From Baylisascaris procyonis (taxonomy: Eukaryota > Nematoda > Chromadorea > Rhabditida > Ascarididae), in assembly GCA_037389465.1 (NCBI GenBank), contig JAZARR010000079.1, positions 248,001-312,000 on the forward strand: a stretch of 64,000 nucleotides of DNA, given 5' to 3'. Of the stretch, positions 24,154 through 37,700 are shown piece after piece; position 1 is the stretch's first letter; every line of letters starts with the position of its first letter. The notes under the pieces are model-generated. The model was not told where the DNA came from. It made no database searches and worked only from the letters and a program-made list of their open reading frames with translations. The translations under genes were made by a program, and so were the position numbers.

Positions 24154-27100
24154 CTAAAACCCAGTACCATTTCCAGTGGCAATCCAAGGACAGGATTTAC
24201 AGCAGCAACGGCACTATGGACCAATGTAGAGAAACACTTTTATGTCAGCTGTTCTGTTGCCGAAGGGTTATTGAAGAACAGGATGCTCATCATTAGCTTT
24301 TATAACGTGGAACCTCCTTTCTAATAAAAGCTATTGACGAGTATGCTATCCTTCAATAACTCTTCGGCAACAAAATAACCGACATAAAAAAGTGTTTCTG
24401 TACATTTCGTTTATCAAAGCAGCTTCTATCAGAAAAGTATGTTGAGTATCGAGTCCTCCTCTCGATGTCTCCACTGAGGAAGCAAAAATTTGCCTGCAGC
24501 TAGCATTGAAATTCATGGTTACAAATCTATGATCAACGGTGTTCCAACCAAAATGACCGGAAAGTGATCACCAAGATGGAATTTAGTTTTAACGGCAAAT
24601 TTGACGTAAATAATTAAAGGAGATATCTCATTTTGTCTTCACATGGCGGAAAAATTAAGAATCACAATAAAGGTATGAGCCTCTGAACTTCCTTCCTAAT
24701 GAAAGGTGAACGACCAGCAATAATGAACAACGATCCCTCCCACCTCCTCTGTGAAGGCTTAAAACATGCGAACCATCGCCTCTCAGTCAAAGAAGAAACC
24801 GGTTAAACGGACCATTGAGAAATGCGTGAGTCGTTGCTGCATGCCGGACGCGAGAATAACGGGTGGCTGACTGCCACAAATCGGACTTCTATCTGCGTTC
24901 ACAATGTCGACCAATTCTTTTAGCACAATCCTTTAAAATGTTTCAAACGGTTCGGATTCGAGGTGTTTGCAGTGCAGAAGTCTCAACATGTTCATGCACA
25001 TGCTCAACTTGGATTTCCTCTTCAGTTAATCATATTAGGTGAAAATGGATTCAAGGGGAATTTTCTTGATATAGAAAGCTCAGTATGTGCTTAAAAAAAT
25101 CTCCAAATATTTTATTTTATGTTCCTAGAAGTGGTCGATCAACTTTTTGGACGTAGAAACGATAAAGGGATGACAGCAATATGTTTATTGAGCAAGCCAT
25201 GAACCCCAATATGTCCTACTATTCGCGACTTTTTTAAGATGTCCTCAGCAAAATTCTTGAATTGGAATCTGCAAAACAATGCTGCCAAACTACTGTGATA
25301 TCTCAAACTCCGTTGACCTATGCTTAAATTCCCCAAGAGTTCCAAGAACTAAAGTGTCCTGAACTTTGAAACTTACAAATTTTGCAGTTTGCCGAGTTCC
25401 GAAAAATCGGTCACCCATAAAACAGTCCATTATGTTTAAATTTTCATAAAGCACATTTAACAATGTAGTTCGCTCCCACTCTTGACAAAGACATCCTTGA
25501 GGCAAATGCTGAGCGAACACCAAAGCTTGCTTTTCTGATCAAAACACTAGAAACTGTGGTTATAAGACAACGTACCGAAAAATGTTTCATATTAGGAAAA
25601 CAAAAATGTAGAGAATGAAAAGAAAAAAATCCAGGAAATGCAGCTTTTTCAAGGACATAAGAAAAAGTAGCCTAGGAATAGAACACAAAGGTGTCTTGAA
25701 ATAATTAGGAAAAGTCAAAGAAATAAAACGAATAGCTTACTGAAAATGCGCCGATCGAACCATAAACAGCAAAAAATAAATAAAAGAACGTATACATGAT
25801 AACCAAGATTTGATGTGCTTATACTCTTCTAGATGCCGATGATGCTAGCACAGGGAACTTAAAACTCTAGACGCTGTTATATAATTGATTCAACACCATA
25901 TGATTTATTGCAATGCGCTTTTTGCCTTTCAAGGGTAATCAACCTACTGGACCATTGCAATCACCGATTTCGTTCGAAAATTATGTGGTGCAGTCACTTG
26001 AAAATATTCATTTCGCAAAAATCTGTGACCGGTTTTCAGTGTTTAAATTATAATATAATCAATCTTCTACCTTTAAACACGTGGTAAATGAGACTATACC
26101 ATAAGACTTTAGGTACTACGACACTTTGCAAATTACGAATACTCAACTTTATAGCATTACAGATTACTTAAATAACACTTTGCCTAAGCCAACTTTTCAA
26201 GTTGTGCGAATTTCATAAAACTTTATTAGGGAAACTGACAGCACAGTTGCATATTACTGCAACAATTTTATCACATGTCACGGTGCCTTACTGGATGAAA
26301 TGTATCACTTATAGCGCGTATTTCCTCTGCTACTGAAAAACCTTCATCGACTAATCAAAGCAACAAGATAACACCTCCTATAAGATCGCCAACTTACTGC
26401 CAATTCTTCACCAAGTTTAAAGAAAATTCCCCTTACTTATCTGACTTGCTCCTCCTCTAAATCAGCAGTGCAAAGTTTCCGAATATAAATAATGCAAAGA
26501 ACTTACTTCGTGTGTTCAATCATAATGCGTCGACGTTCGATATCTTCCTGCCAGATACTCTTCTTGCAGGCGTATTCAGCCATGTGACGCACTGGAAAAT
26601 CCTTTTCGCAGAGGGTTGCAAAGTCTCTGGCCATATGAAGCGCCTCTTCTGAAAAAAACAAAACTTCTTTACATACACCAGCTTATCCAGAATAAAACTC
26701 TGCTACTTCAATGGACCAATTTTTTATACTGGAGATTCCTTGCTGGACATATAGTACATATGCAGTTAGTTACAGTCACAAAAGTGAACAAACATATATC
26801 ATATTCAGTCACAAAAGACATATCCTTTATGTCAGCGAAACCAGAAGAAACAAGACAATATGATCAGATGAGGCCGCGAAATGTAGCAGCAATCGAAAAC
26901 AATTTGCGTAATTCGAAAGGAAGAAAAATTTGAAAATTTTTGCAGAGAAGCCATAAGAAGACAAAATTTAGAAAGACAAATTACAAAAATGCAAAATGTT
27001 CTTTGCTGTGGCAGAGAGAACAATAATTGGCTCACAAGAGGAAGAGACAACAATCACAAGAACTGTTGTTCATGACATGCGCATTACAATAAATTCCTTT

Positions 27101-28697
27101 CAATTAGATACAAATCGAAGTAAACATGACTAATCTTGACTTTATGGGGGAAAAGCACAACATAGGCCTATCACGGTAGCTTTAGATGCCCACCACAGTG
27201 AAAACACTACGCACAACAGATTAGTATTTAGTTATATTGCCAATAGAGTGCAATCGCAAACATCATTTTTTTCAAATGCACTGTTTTGTCAAGACCATTT
27301 CTAGTCTGTTCTCGAAGAGCTCAACAACCCTGGAGGCTACTAGGACAACAAACTGATGATCCCGGGGTAAGCGCAGCATATATAAGACGACCTGTGGAGA
27401 TCTATCCCTTGACAGCGCCAACGAAGACAGTGATGCTATACTCATGAATTAAGGTGCTTAACTCCAATCTACAAACGCCAATAACTAGTTCCGGGTGCTC
27501 GCCAAGAGAAAGCAACATGCCCTCCACTAAAGCAGTCCACGCGGTTACGGTAGCCGCCTTCCTTCTTCCGGCTGGCAGCGTCAGGCCAACCTGCTTGAGG
27601 CTGTCTCGCAGTGTCTTCCCGCCATCCTTCGATTTCGCTCTGCAAATGGCCTAGTTCTCGAAGGAAAAAATATAACAGAATAGTTCTTCAAAAAACTTAA
27701 GAAAAATGGCAGAAGTGACAAAAAATAGAATAAAGTGGAAAAAAACGAAAAAAAGAAAAGAAAAGGGATCCTAAACTAATGGCCAAAAAATATTACGTTC
27801 AATCAGCCCAAAATTATTCAAAACGCATAATATACGTGGATAAGCCAGAAGAAATTCGAAGTATCAACAAGAAGAACGGGGATAACTTTCCATTGTTCCG
27901 CCAATACAAGCTAAGTCCGAAACCTTCCCATCTACGATCTAGTCGATGAAGCCCCACCAAACCACGTATTGAACCCAAGTTCGAACCATTCCCATATACG
28001 AATTTGTCGATACAGCGCAATCATTTCGCACATTCAATTCAGGCTTAACTTACCTCCAGTCACGACCTATGGATAAAGTACTACTGATTCACCATACTGT
28101 CTAGGTTCGAGCGCTTTTATCATCTGTGACCCAGTAGATCGAACAGAATCGATCCAAATGTACAAAGTGGGTTCGAATACATTAACAACGATTTGGAAGG
28201 TAAAACTCCGCTGCTCGCAAGCACGAATTCAAATTCCTCCTCCTCACGCATAGTGTGTAAAACGTCACTGTTCCACGCATACATGAATCCCATCTATTCT
28301 GACCCTTACCATGCTCATCGAGCAGCCACTTTAATATATGCATTGCCTGTTACAATAAAAACTTCATCCGGAAGACTGTCAGATGGCCGAGTTTTTAGAC
28401 CAAATCGTTGCACACCAAAACGGAGAGCGCTTTCCGCCTTTCCACCGCAGGAGGGATCGAGAAGGCCTTTCAGTGGATGAGAATAACGACGATTTAATAG
28501 TTCAGAAAACTTCCAAGTTGTGATAGCACCACACGGCATTATAACAGCAAAACCGTGTTGGATAACGGAATAAAATCTTTGTGGCTGTTGCCTGGGAGCG
28601 ACACTAAAATTGTATACCGTAATGCAGAAAATCGCATATCACCGAACAGACCCATAGAGCTTACTGCATCCCCACTCTAAAGAGAGCAGAAATAGAT

Positions 28698-28791
<94 letters not shown>

Positions 28792-31700
28792 CCGCCGCAA
28801 GAGGTATGGCTGCGGGTAACATAAAGAAATGTGCCACCCTTGGGACCAAGGTTCGGAGGAGTGGGAAAGTGCTTACGAGAAAAGAAGTCCGCAGGGTGTA
28901 CTCTGCATTAAAGTTAAGGATCTTGAGAAATCTTGAGCGACAGTTTCGCCGTGATGGCTTGGGAACACTCTGAAGTAAGGAGAAAATCCGGGTCCTCAAG
29001 CCTTGAAAAACTCGAAACACCCAAAGGCTGCAGTATCTTCACAGGGCCCGAACATTACTGCGTTGCAGCAAAAGCTCGAGGCCCTCAAGGAAAGGTACCT
29101 GAGATTCTACTCTGCGAAGAACCTCTAACCAACTCCGACCCATAACAACTCCCAATACGCACCCAGAGTCTTTTATTGAGGGAAATTAATCAACGATTAT
29201 ACGACTACTCAGTGCTCCGCACCGTTTACTGGGATCTTAGACCATAAGTGCACCGCACCAAAACCTCTCGTTTAATACAGAAGTGTGTAACTATTATAAA
29301 ACACTTTTTGACTGACAGCAAAAGCTATGTTGTACAAAACGACATACTTCCTTAGAATGCCGCCCAAAAGCGAAGCGTTGAGACATTCGGGCGGAGAGAT
29401 GCGTCTTTGTATTTCGCCGATTGTCACATGGTACTTGGTGGTGGAACTTAGAAGGGAAGTGCGTCCGGGCACAGTACAGAAAGTGTCCGACTGCGCAGCC
29501 AACGGAGTGCTATACAGAGTGCCCGAAGAAGGCATGCCGTAAACGGAGATAGAGCTTAGGGGCCGCAGCTCTCCAAATTCCGATGCTGAAAATAATAGCG
29601 CATAAATCTAAGCCTGGTGATAGTTCAATGGAAGACATAGCGATCTGCCATTCGCTATCCGCACAAGTACTGAGGTGCTGGCACTAGAATTTCGCTAATC
29701 GTTATTATTCACCACATTTCTAGTTCTTGCTGAATATCTGTCACTGAAATGCTGCCGCACAGCACCATCAGAAACATGAGAGCATACATCAACAAAGGAA
29801 TGTGCACATGAGAGAGAAGGAATTAAACGGGGTAGGAAGGGGAAAGGGAGTAGAAAATGATCGGGAATCAACGGAGTAGAAGTTGTGCGGGGTGCGAGTT
29901 TTACAGAATGTGAACGTATGGAAACTGCGCCGATTAAGCGTCGATAACTTGAAACGATGGGAGGCAAATGTAGTAAAAAATAAAGTTAAAAACTATGTGC
30001 AAGATTCTTAGGACTAAAATTCTCGGTCGAATCTCTGAAGTTCGATCTAGCACGATATGGTGATAATGACTTAAAGTTCAAGAGCAAGAACAAAAATAGA
30101 ATCAATATTTTGGTAGCGATATTGTCCACCTAGAAGCTATCCCCCGTTCAACACGCATCTTTAAAACCATATCTTGAGACATGTGAAATAATCGCGCATC
30201 TCTTTCAATTCAATTGCACCGAACCTAAAAAAACAATTACCTACTGAAAATGGGATTCTCGAGCGAATAGAATTAAACTTGGGAACAAGAGCAACAAACA
30301 TTTAGGAACTGCAGCTGACAATTCCGACGAGCCAGGAGATGAATCCGGACTGGGTTCCTGAAAACAAAGCAGACTATTTGAAATGTCCCATATATAACAA
30401 TGGACCATTAGAATATGATGTACACAGCAGACTTCCAGATTTTAATAGAGTATGATTGTTTTCCGTTATTTCCTGGCTGCAATTTCTTCCTCCGCCAAAT
30501 TCTCTCCTCTTTGTGCCTGAGTTTTTTTTAAAGTATTAAACTTCTTGTCCTAAAATATTATTCATCGCATCCAACTTTAGCTGTGTCTGATTTCTTTGCA
30601 TCTAATTCTAGATCCTCTGTGCCTCTTTTTCTTCCACGCTTTGTAATTTCCTTAAATGTTTAGTGCAGCGGCACTACTTGCTATATGAGAAGCAACAACT
30701 CTTTAGCAACACTGCTGAACAACATCCTTTCCCATGTTGGTATATGCTAAAATAACACTCATTCCTCCATGATATCGTCATGTTCAATCACTGTTAAACG
30801 GCCTTGCGATCCTTCCTCTCCGCGCATATACACTTGGACCATGCGCACCACCATTTACGCACAATAACATGACAGTACATCTGCCTATGAATACTCAGAT
30901 GCGTTACTGCACCGTATGCTCACACCGCTCTCTTCTGCGGCCAAAATGGCGTGCACTACTGCAGTACCTATCCACATTAGAGGGCAATCGTAAAACTATT
31001 TTGCAATATCGGCAGACAGTACAACGGCAAGAAGAAACGATGCAACGCTGCGGCTGCGATCGTGTTGAACAAATATAACTCTCCCAAGCAAGACTGCTAC
31101 TTTGGAACGCATTGCCCCACGGCACATGGGCATGCCTATGCCTGAATTTTGGGCAAATTTCTGCACTGATGCAAGACATCCTTAACATCCTTAACTTTTG
31201 TGCGATCCTATCTTATCATCTACCAACGAACAAACGTTAATGATTTGCATTATCATGTGTAGATGAACAAAGGGTAGCCACATGCCACATGGGACGCAAT
31301 TGAAGCCGATTTATGAGAAACTATGTGATGCTTAGAACTAGATCATTAGTAAACTAGATCATTAAACTACGTGATCATTAGTGTAATCAAAGATCGTAAT
31401 TTAAAAAAAAAAATTGGAAGCAGATTTTAGAGAGCGAGTAATTCAATAACTGTTGCAAGCAGTAGTAATTGAATTGCTCAACTTCTGAAATCAGCTCTAT
31501 CACTGAAGTCGTATTCCTGTTGTCTACTCACATCCTGCAAACTTCAATAACGAACGATTTTGTTAGTTTATGGAAAAAGTGTTGCATCTCTGGCGCGACT
31601 CCAACAAAACTGTGTTTTTAAGAGGTGGAGCGAATAAATTTTTAATTATTAAAAAAATTTTAAAATTTTCAATTCCGCTATTAACAAACCCACTTCGCGA

Positions 31701-34700
31701 GAAAGGCAAGCCAATTGAGCTGGAATTCTGTAGCGAGAACAACTGAAGTATGTCAAAAGCTCTCCACTTAAGGAAAGAAACCCGATCCAAGATGATTCTA
31801 AGCAACCGCATACAAATCTTCAAATTAAACTCCGCACATCCAGCGCACTGCAGTCCTGCCGATCGTATTTAGGATATCAACGCACTAGTCATATAGAACA
31901 TTCCTCACACTCCTCGCAGTATGTCAAAAAAGACTTCTTCAAGGTATCTTACTTGAGTCTATCTGAAGAATAGTGACGGGCTGCCATAGTCTTATCTTGA
32001 AAAGTGGTAGAATTGCACTAAGAGAAAAAACTGCGCAGCTGTCACCAATCTTCACTGAATGCAAATGCTACTGACCCAAACTGCAGTGACGTGGAGGTAA
32101 GGTTACCTGCATATACCTTTAGAAAACTTGATAGCGCAGGCATATAAAAAAGCAGCTGCTCTTCACTCGATCATAGGATTATCACACTAATCATAGGATT
32201 ATCACACTATACATATCGAAAAGAGAAAAAAAAATGCAACAGAAAAAGGCAGAAAGGACACAACCAGAAAAGGAAATTTTAGACACGATGAAAAGCCAGC
32301 TCGATGCAATGAAAATCGAAAGCGGAAAATACAAAATCAGAGCAAAAAGACATCCAAGGTGCACAAATAAAAGCGTTGCAAGTGATGCTTGATGGTCCAA
32401 CTGACTGCTCATCTCATGGTGATGGCCAAGTGAAAATTTTCAAACAGCAATCCACTAGAGAATGTGCAACATTGTCCAAACCGAAATGTTCGCAGGCAAA
32501 ATTTGATTCAATTTCAATATGAAAAATTTTATGCAAAAAGAACTCGAGTGAGCGTCAAGCTCTAATATCCTTGTATTGCAAATTTGCTCGAGGCTGTTCG
32601 ATTCCGTTGAAACTAAGGCGCCATGGGAATGTCTCTATCAAAAATCCGACGATGTGTTTGTCTGCCAAGAAGACTGCAAATCGAAAAAAGATTCCGAAAT
32701 TTCAGCTGTCCGCACATAGCAAAAACTTTTGACATATCGCTCAAATTTACGGATCCGGGACACTCTCCAGATAATCTATTAATTCACTAAACTTTTTGTG
32801 GGAGTACCCCTCGCCTTTCCCTCGACACCGAATGAAAAAATGAAACCAATTATAACCCAAACTCAATGAACTAACATAAAAGCATGAGTTCTTTATGAAG
32901 TTTTCGAAGCTTCTTATATAGAGCCCTATAAAAAATATACCAAAATAAATGAGGAATAGAAAACTAATATCCGCATTGCAATTCAGATAAAGAAAAGCAC
33001 TTAAAAAATGATTGCACGATCGAACTACTACGACGCCCATCTGCGAGCAAAAATCACGAATTTTCAGTTGGTGGGGAAGCTCCAAAACCGGGAATTGTTT
33101 CTTATATGAGAGGCACTCATGTTACCAAATTCCCAGAGAAAAATCGCCTAGGTAGCAGCGTTCAGTGGAATGCACAATTCCGAGAAATCAGTTGTGATTT
33201 TTTGTGAGGAGTGAATCTGAAAAATGCGCAGGATTTTCCATAAAAATTTTTGAAAATCCCTGCATAATAGAGAAAACTGGTCTGTATTCTTGGAAACACC
33301 ATCTGATACTTCACAAAGTATACAGTACTTGCAACGAAGCGTGCTGCTGATCATAGTAATTATCAAACACAAATCTGCTATAAAGTCAGGCAGCTTGGGA
33401 CGTCTTTTCAAGAAGCAGTATTTGTTAGATATTCTACGTTTAAGCGAATCTCAATTTTTTGGGAGCATTTGGCTGAGCTTCCTGTAAGGCTGAGCGCACA
33501 AACAATCGCCGCCTTTACGAACGCTGATAAAATATTGCATCCTGAAGTCCTTGCTCTTTAATGTGCTCGTGCAGTTGAAATAATAATGTGATTATAAGTT
33601 GCTTCCGTTCCTGTTTTTTTGATTCTGCCTTCTCTCTTAGTGATATGGGGACAGTACACGCCTTCGAAAGAATAAACTTTCTTAAGAACGAGTACGTGAA
33701 GAAACGCTGCTAAGTGAAACATTTGAGTCGCTTGAAGTTCAAAGCGTTTCTGAATAAGCGTCTTCGTTTCCAGATGCTATTCCACAAACAATGAATTAAA
33801 TAGGAGAATCATACTGAGAGAGCACCACAAAGTTCTCCACGTTGGTGCAGCTGATTTGCATTAGCTACCTCCATCGGTCCCATCTGCCCCCTCACGAACG
33901 AATCCGCTGAACCTCCGTACTCGAAAGCATAATGCGACGTCGATGGAAATGGAACTCCATAAGCCATCTGAAAGGGTCAACAATTTCAAGTATATGCAAG
34001 AGATGTTCCCAGATCACTTCTATGGCTTGTCTTCAGTCATAAACAGCCACATTTTTTCATGAACGGACATTTTTATTTGAGACAGTAGTGAGCCGCGCAC
34101 CTGATATTTTGACAGTCCTTGTAGTTCTGCAATTACCACTTTATTGCTGGCTATCGTATCACAAAAAAGCATTTTTTTGTTTTTTCCATAACAACAGTGC
34201 AACGGCATCGTACAAGGTGAAGAATATCAGAACCGAAACAAACTGAAAATGACTCTTTACAACACAAAAAATATTAAGGGGAACTACGAATTTGAACAAG
34301 CTGTGGTCGTAGGGCAGGGCACGAAGTGCTATAAGCAAACCTCTTCCATGCTCATTACCAAAAGCTCTTTTGGAAACAAAAGCGCATCGATGCCATGGTG
34401 CGATCCCAATTTTCACTTTTATTCAGAATAGGACTACCACTATCAATATTTCCAATTTGAAAATCCTTCTTTGTGAAGCATGAGGGCAATCTGAACGCTC
34501 TGAAAATCGATGCAACAGCATAATAATGAATATTTTTTGGGTTGCTTGCGAGCAAGTTTGCGCGAACTTTAAAACAAGAGACAGCGCTTCGGTTTCTGAG
34601 TCAAAGATTCGGTAACACTGATAATAGCGTACTTGAATATATTCACTGAAAGGTAAAAGGTGGCCAGGTTATATGTTACCACCCCGTACATTCTACAAAC

Positions 34701-37700
34701 GATGGATTCACTGTAACGATCTTCTTGAATGCGATGGAATCTGAATTGTTTGCGGATGAGTGATACTCGATTCGGCACCGTAACCCGTGGCAGTATAAAG
34801 CAATTTAATATTGAGGCCTTGTTGCACAAGAGATTTAAAATTGTTATGTAGTTTGTCCCCAGTATGTCAGGTTGTTGTTAAAACATGTGACAGAGAGGTC
34901 GTCTGCTAATGATCTAAACTGGGCAATTTTACGCTGATCTTATTGAAGATGTTCAAAAACGCTTTAGCAAGCATATTTTGCGTCGACTTGATTGGATTAA
35001 CAAGAGTAACATATACAGAGATTCAAGTTCTCAACTTAAGTGCCCTAGAACATCCCCGCTTCCACTTTGATCTCAACACGAAACATCACACTATTGATAG
35101 TTTTGAAGACCTCCCGATCGCTGAATTTTTAACCATCTGATTGAACGATCTCACCCGAGATACCCAAGTCCTGAAACGACTGCGTGCTTAGGTGGAAACT
35201 ATTTGGTTATTCAAAAAATATAATAAAATTCAAATCTATTACTAGCATTACTTAAATACTGTTTTTTACTCTTGAAACTGGCATATTATATTCCTTATTC
35301 AAGTGTGTTATTGACATGTATATAATGCCTCTGTCATGGTTAATAAATCTTCAACCAATCAATCAAACATACATATAAACATGCACATCATACGTATGGA
35401 TGCGGTACGTACGCATACATAGATGTATACGCCTATCCATACAATCATTCAAGAAATGAACACAAGTCTGACGCCACCATGATGACCTTTTACAGTGCAG
35501 GTGTGCTATAGCGCTCAAAAATGATCAGTCGCAATGAATTTGGGTTGAACAGTTTAGGTTAACTTCAAAATGCAGAACGCATCTACCTAATTTCAACATC
35601 ATACCTTCCGTGACTCGCGAGTTTAAACCACTGGGTAAACGCTTGGAATAAACCGTCAGATACAATCCTTGAAATCAAGTTCCACCTCAGGAGAGGAGAG
35701 TTCACATAAGCTTTCTTTATACCTTAATATAGCCTTTTCTTCTGGGGCTCCCGCACGAACTCCTATTAAATTTGTCTCCTCATCGAATTAAGCATGTCCT
35801 CACACTTAAGACGACCATTTTAACAAGTGCCTCTAAAATCCAGTTTCTTGTTGCAGTTTGCAACCTCTTCGATGAGCTGGAACGCTATAATTCTCAGAGG
35901 TCGAACTCGAGGTCCTACTGTGGACACGCCCAAGCACGACGCCGCCATTATGCGTTGTTTCCAAAAACAATACGAATAACGGTTTGCTTTAAATTCTTAA
36001 CGGTTATAATTCAATATGATCCAGCATGAAAGCATTGGGAAGAGAAACTCAAACCTCATTCCTCTTCCATCTTGCGCCCATTTAGCAGCAGTGCGATGTA
36101 ATCTATCCACCTTCATCAGTTGTAAATATGCAAGCCCTCACACAGATGTAAGAACGAAAGAAAAGAGGTGCATTTCGTTGCCAAGCAAGAAAGCATCGAT
36201 GCATTAGCGAAACATAAACAACTTTGCTTGCTGCACGATTCAAACAACAATGCTGAACCTTTCACAGCAGTGTTACTGAAACGAATAAGCAAGTAGGCAT
36301 ATTATTATCTGCCTAGCGTTCCCATCGTTGCGCATCAACTTCGACTGTACCATTGATGTCAGAATAACTCGCAAAAGTGAACGGTCCTGGACAATTGGTG
36401 CAAAACAGAGGACAACAGCGCACATAGGAAAATGATAGGCGAATTCTCGTCATCCACTGTCCGAAACGAATCTTCGCTTGCCACTCAACAGACGGGGGGA
36501 CCGCCCGTGAGACTGTAACGGAACTGCTTCCAAAAACAGGAACGGAAGTGGGCGGTCAAAAAAGGGCCTAGTTCTAGTTTGCTCGAAAAACAAAAATTAA
36601 CATGTTACGTCCCTAACCAGGTTCCCCTCGCCAGGAAGGTAGCGAACCTGATGTGTCGGAAGAAAGCTCATGTTGATGTTGTTACAGTCAGCGAATTCGC
36701 GACCCATCGAGGCGTTCGTCACATTGGTGAAATACGGCTGCACAGAGTAGCCCATCATAGCTCCCGTCACTGCAACTACCACTGTTGTCAAGATCGTGAA
36801 CCCGAAACAGACAACTCTTCTACATTGTCAATTTAAACAACATTCCTCAATTTAGGGAGTCGCCACCATTCACAATCGATTGGCTCCCTCAGCAAAATTT
36901 TTAAGGGCGTGCATTGTATCAGCCTCCGATATGTACTGAGAATTCCTTACAACTATTCGCTACAATTTTGCATTTGATAAGAACGTACATCAGTCATCGC
37001 AACAAAACCAACAGCAATGCTATTTAAGCGAATTCCCAAACCAATCTGTCATATTTATAGATTTAGACCACCAACTCAGCTAACCGATTAATTACATTGA
37101 AAACATACTGTGGCTGTTGATGGAATGATTCCGGAACATTGTTGCCAGATTCGAGCCCGAGCACGGTATCGAGAATCCCTTCAAATAGAAAGAAACGAGG
37201 TTACATTAGCTGTTTCACAACTTTCGCAAACACTTGTTCATTGAAGAAACAAACAGAAAAGCAGAAAGAACGAAGAAGAAAGACCGAAAGGAAAGAGTAA
37301 AAAGGGTGATGTAGTGCGGGTTTTGGCTCATGATGGAGTTCCCTGAAGCAGCAATTTGACGAATGGGAAGATTCGAGGGCATTAGCTCGAACGGTCGAAT
37401 CGCAATGGCACAATGAAAAGGACATAAACAACGAAACAGATTCAAGGAGGCTTTGAACGAAGATGAAAGAAGGAAAATGCGAGGAATGAGGGATCCGCAC
37501 GCTTTGGTCGCAATTTTTCCCTCAGCGCATTAATTAAAAAATCATAACCATTTGTCTAGATCGTTCAAGGGTGCAAAGAGAGGTGGAGATAATCATTGAG
37601 TGATGATGATAAAGGAGGATTGATAATAAGTATTTAAGGCCAAAGAGTACGAGCAAAAATGAAATTCAACGGGAGGTAATCAAAAAACGTAAAAGAATAA

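Noticed and set aside
24010..24324. Plus-strand 104-codon frame
   Set aside because: Antisense to the last conserved AP-2 exon, whose minus-strand frame has clear homology.
25290..25523. Minus-strand frame with acceptor and GTAAGT-like donor ([18 protein letters not shown]), considered as an AP-2 exon
   Set aside because: The AP-2 core is already continuous from 26507 to 24930 in phase, and this frame has no AP-2 similarity.
28661..29020. 119-codon minus-strand frame with an Ile-Tyr repeat
   Set aside because: Translation of the AT microsatellite; not a protein.
30869..31188. Overlapping open frames on both strands
   Set aside because: Neither has splice signals or recognisable residues; inside an AP-2 intron.
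32747..33085. 112-codon minus-strand frame with hydrophobic stretches
   Set aside because: A/T-driven hydrophobicity, no splice context, and the AP-2 exons on each side join in phase without it.
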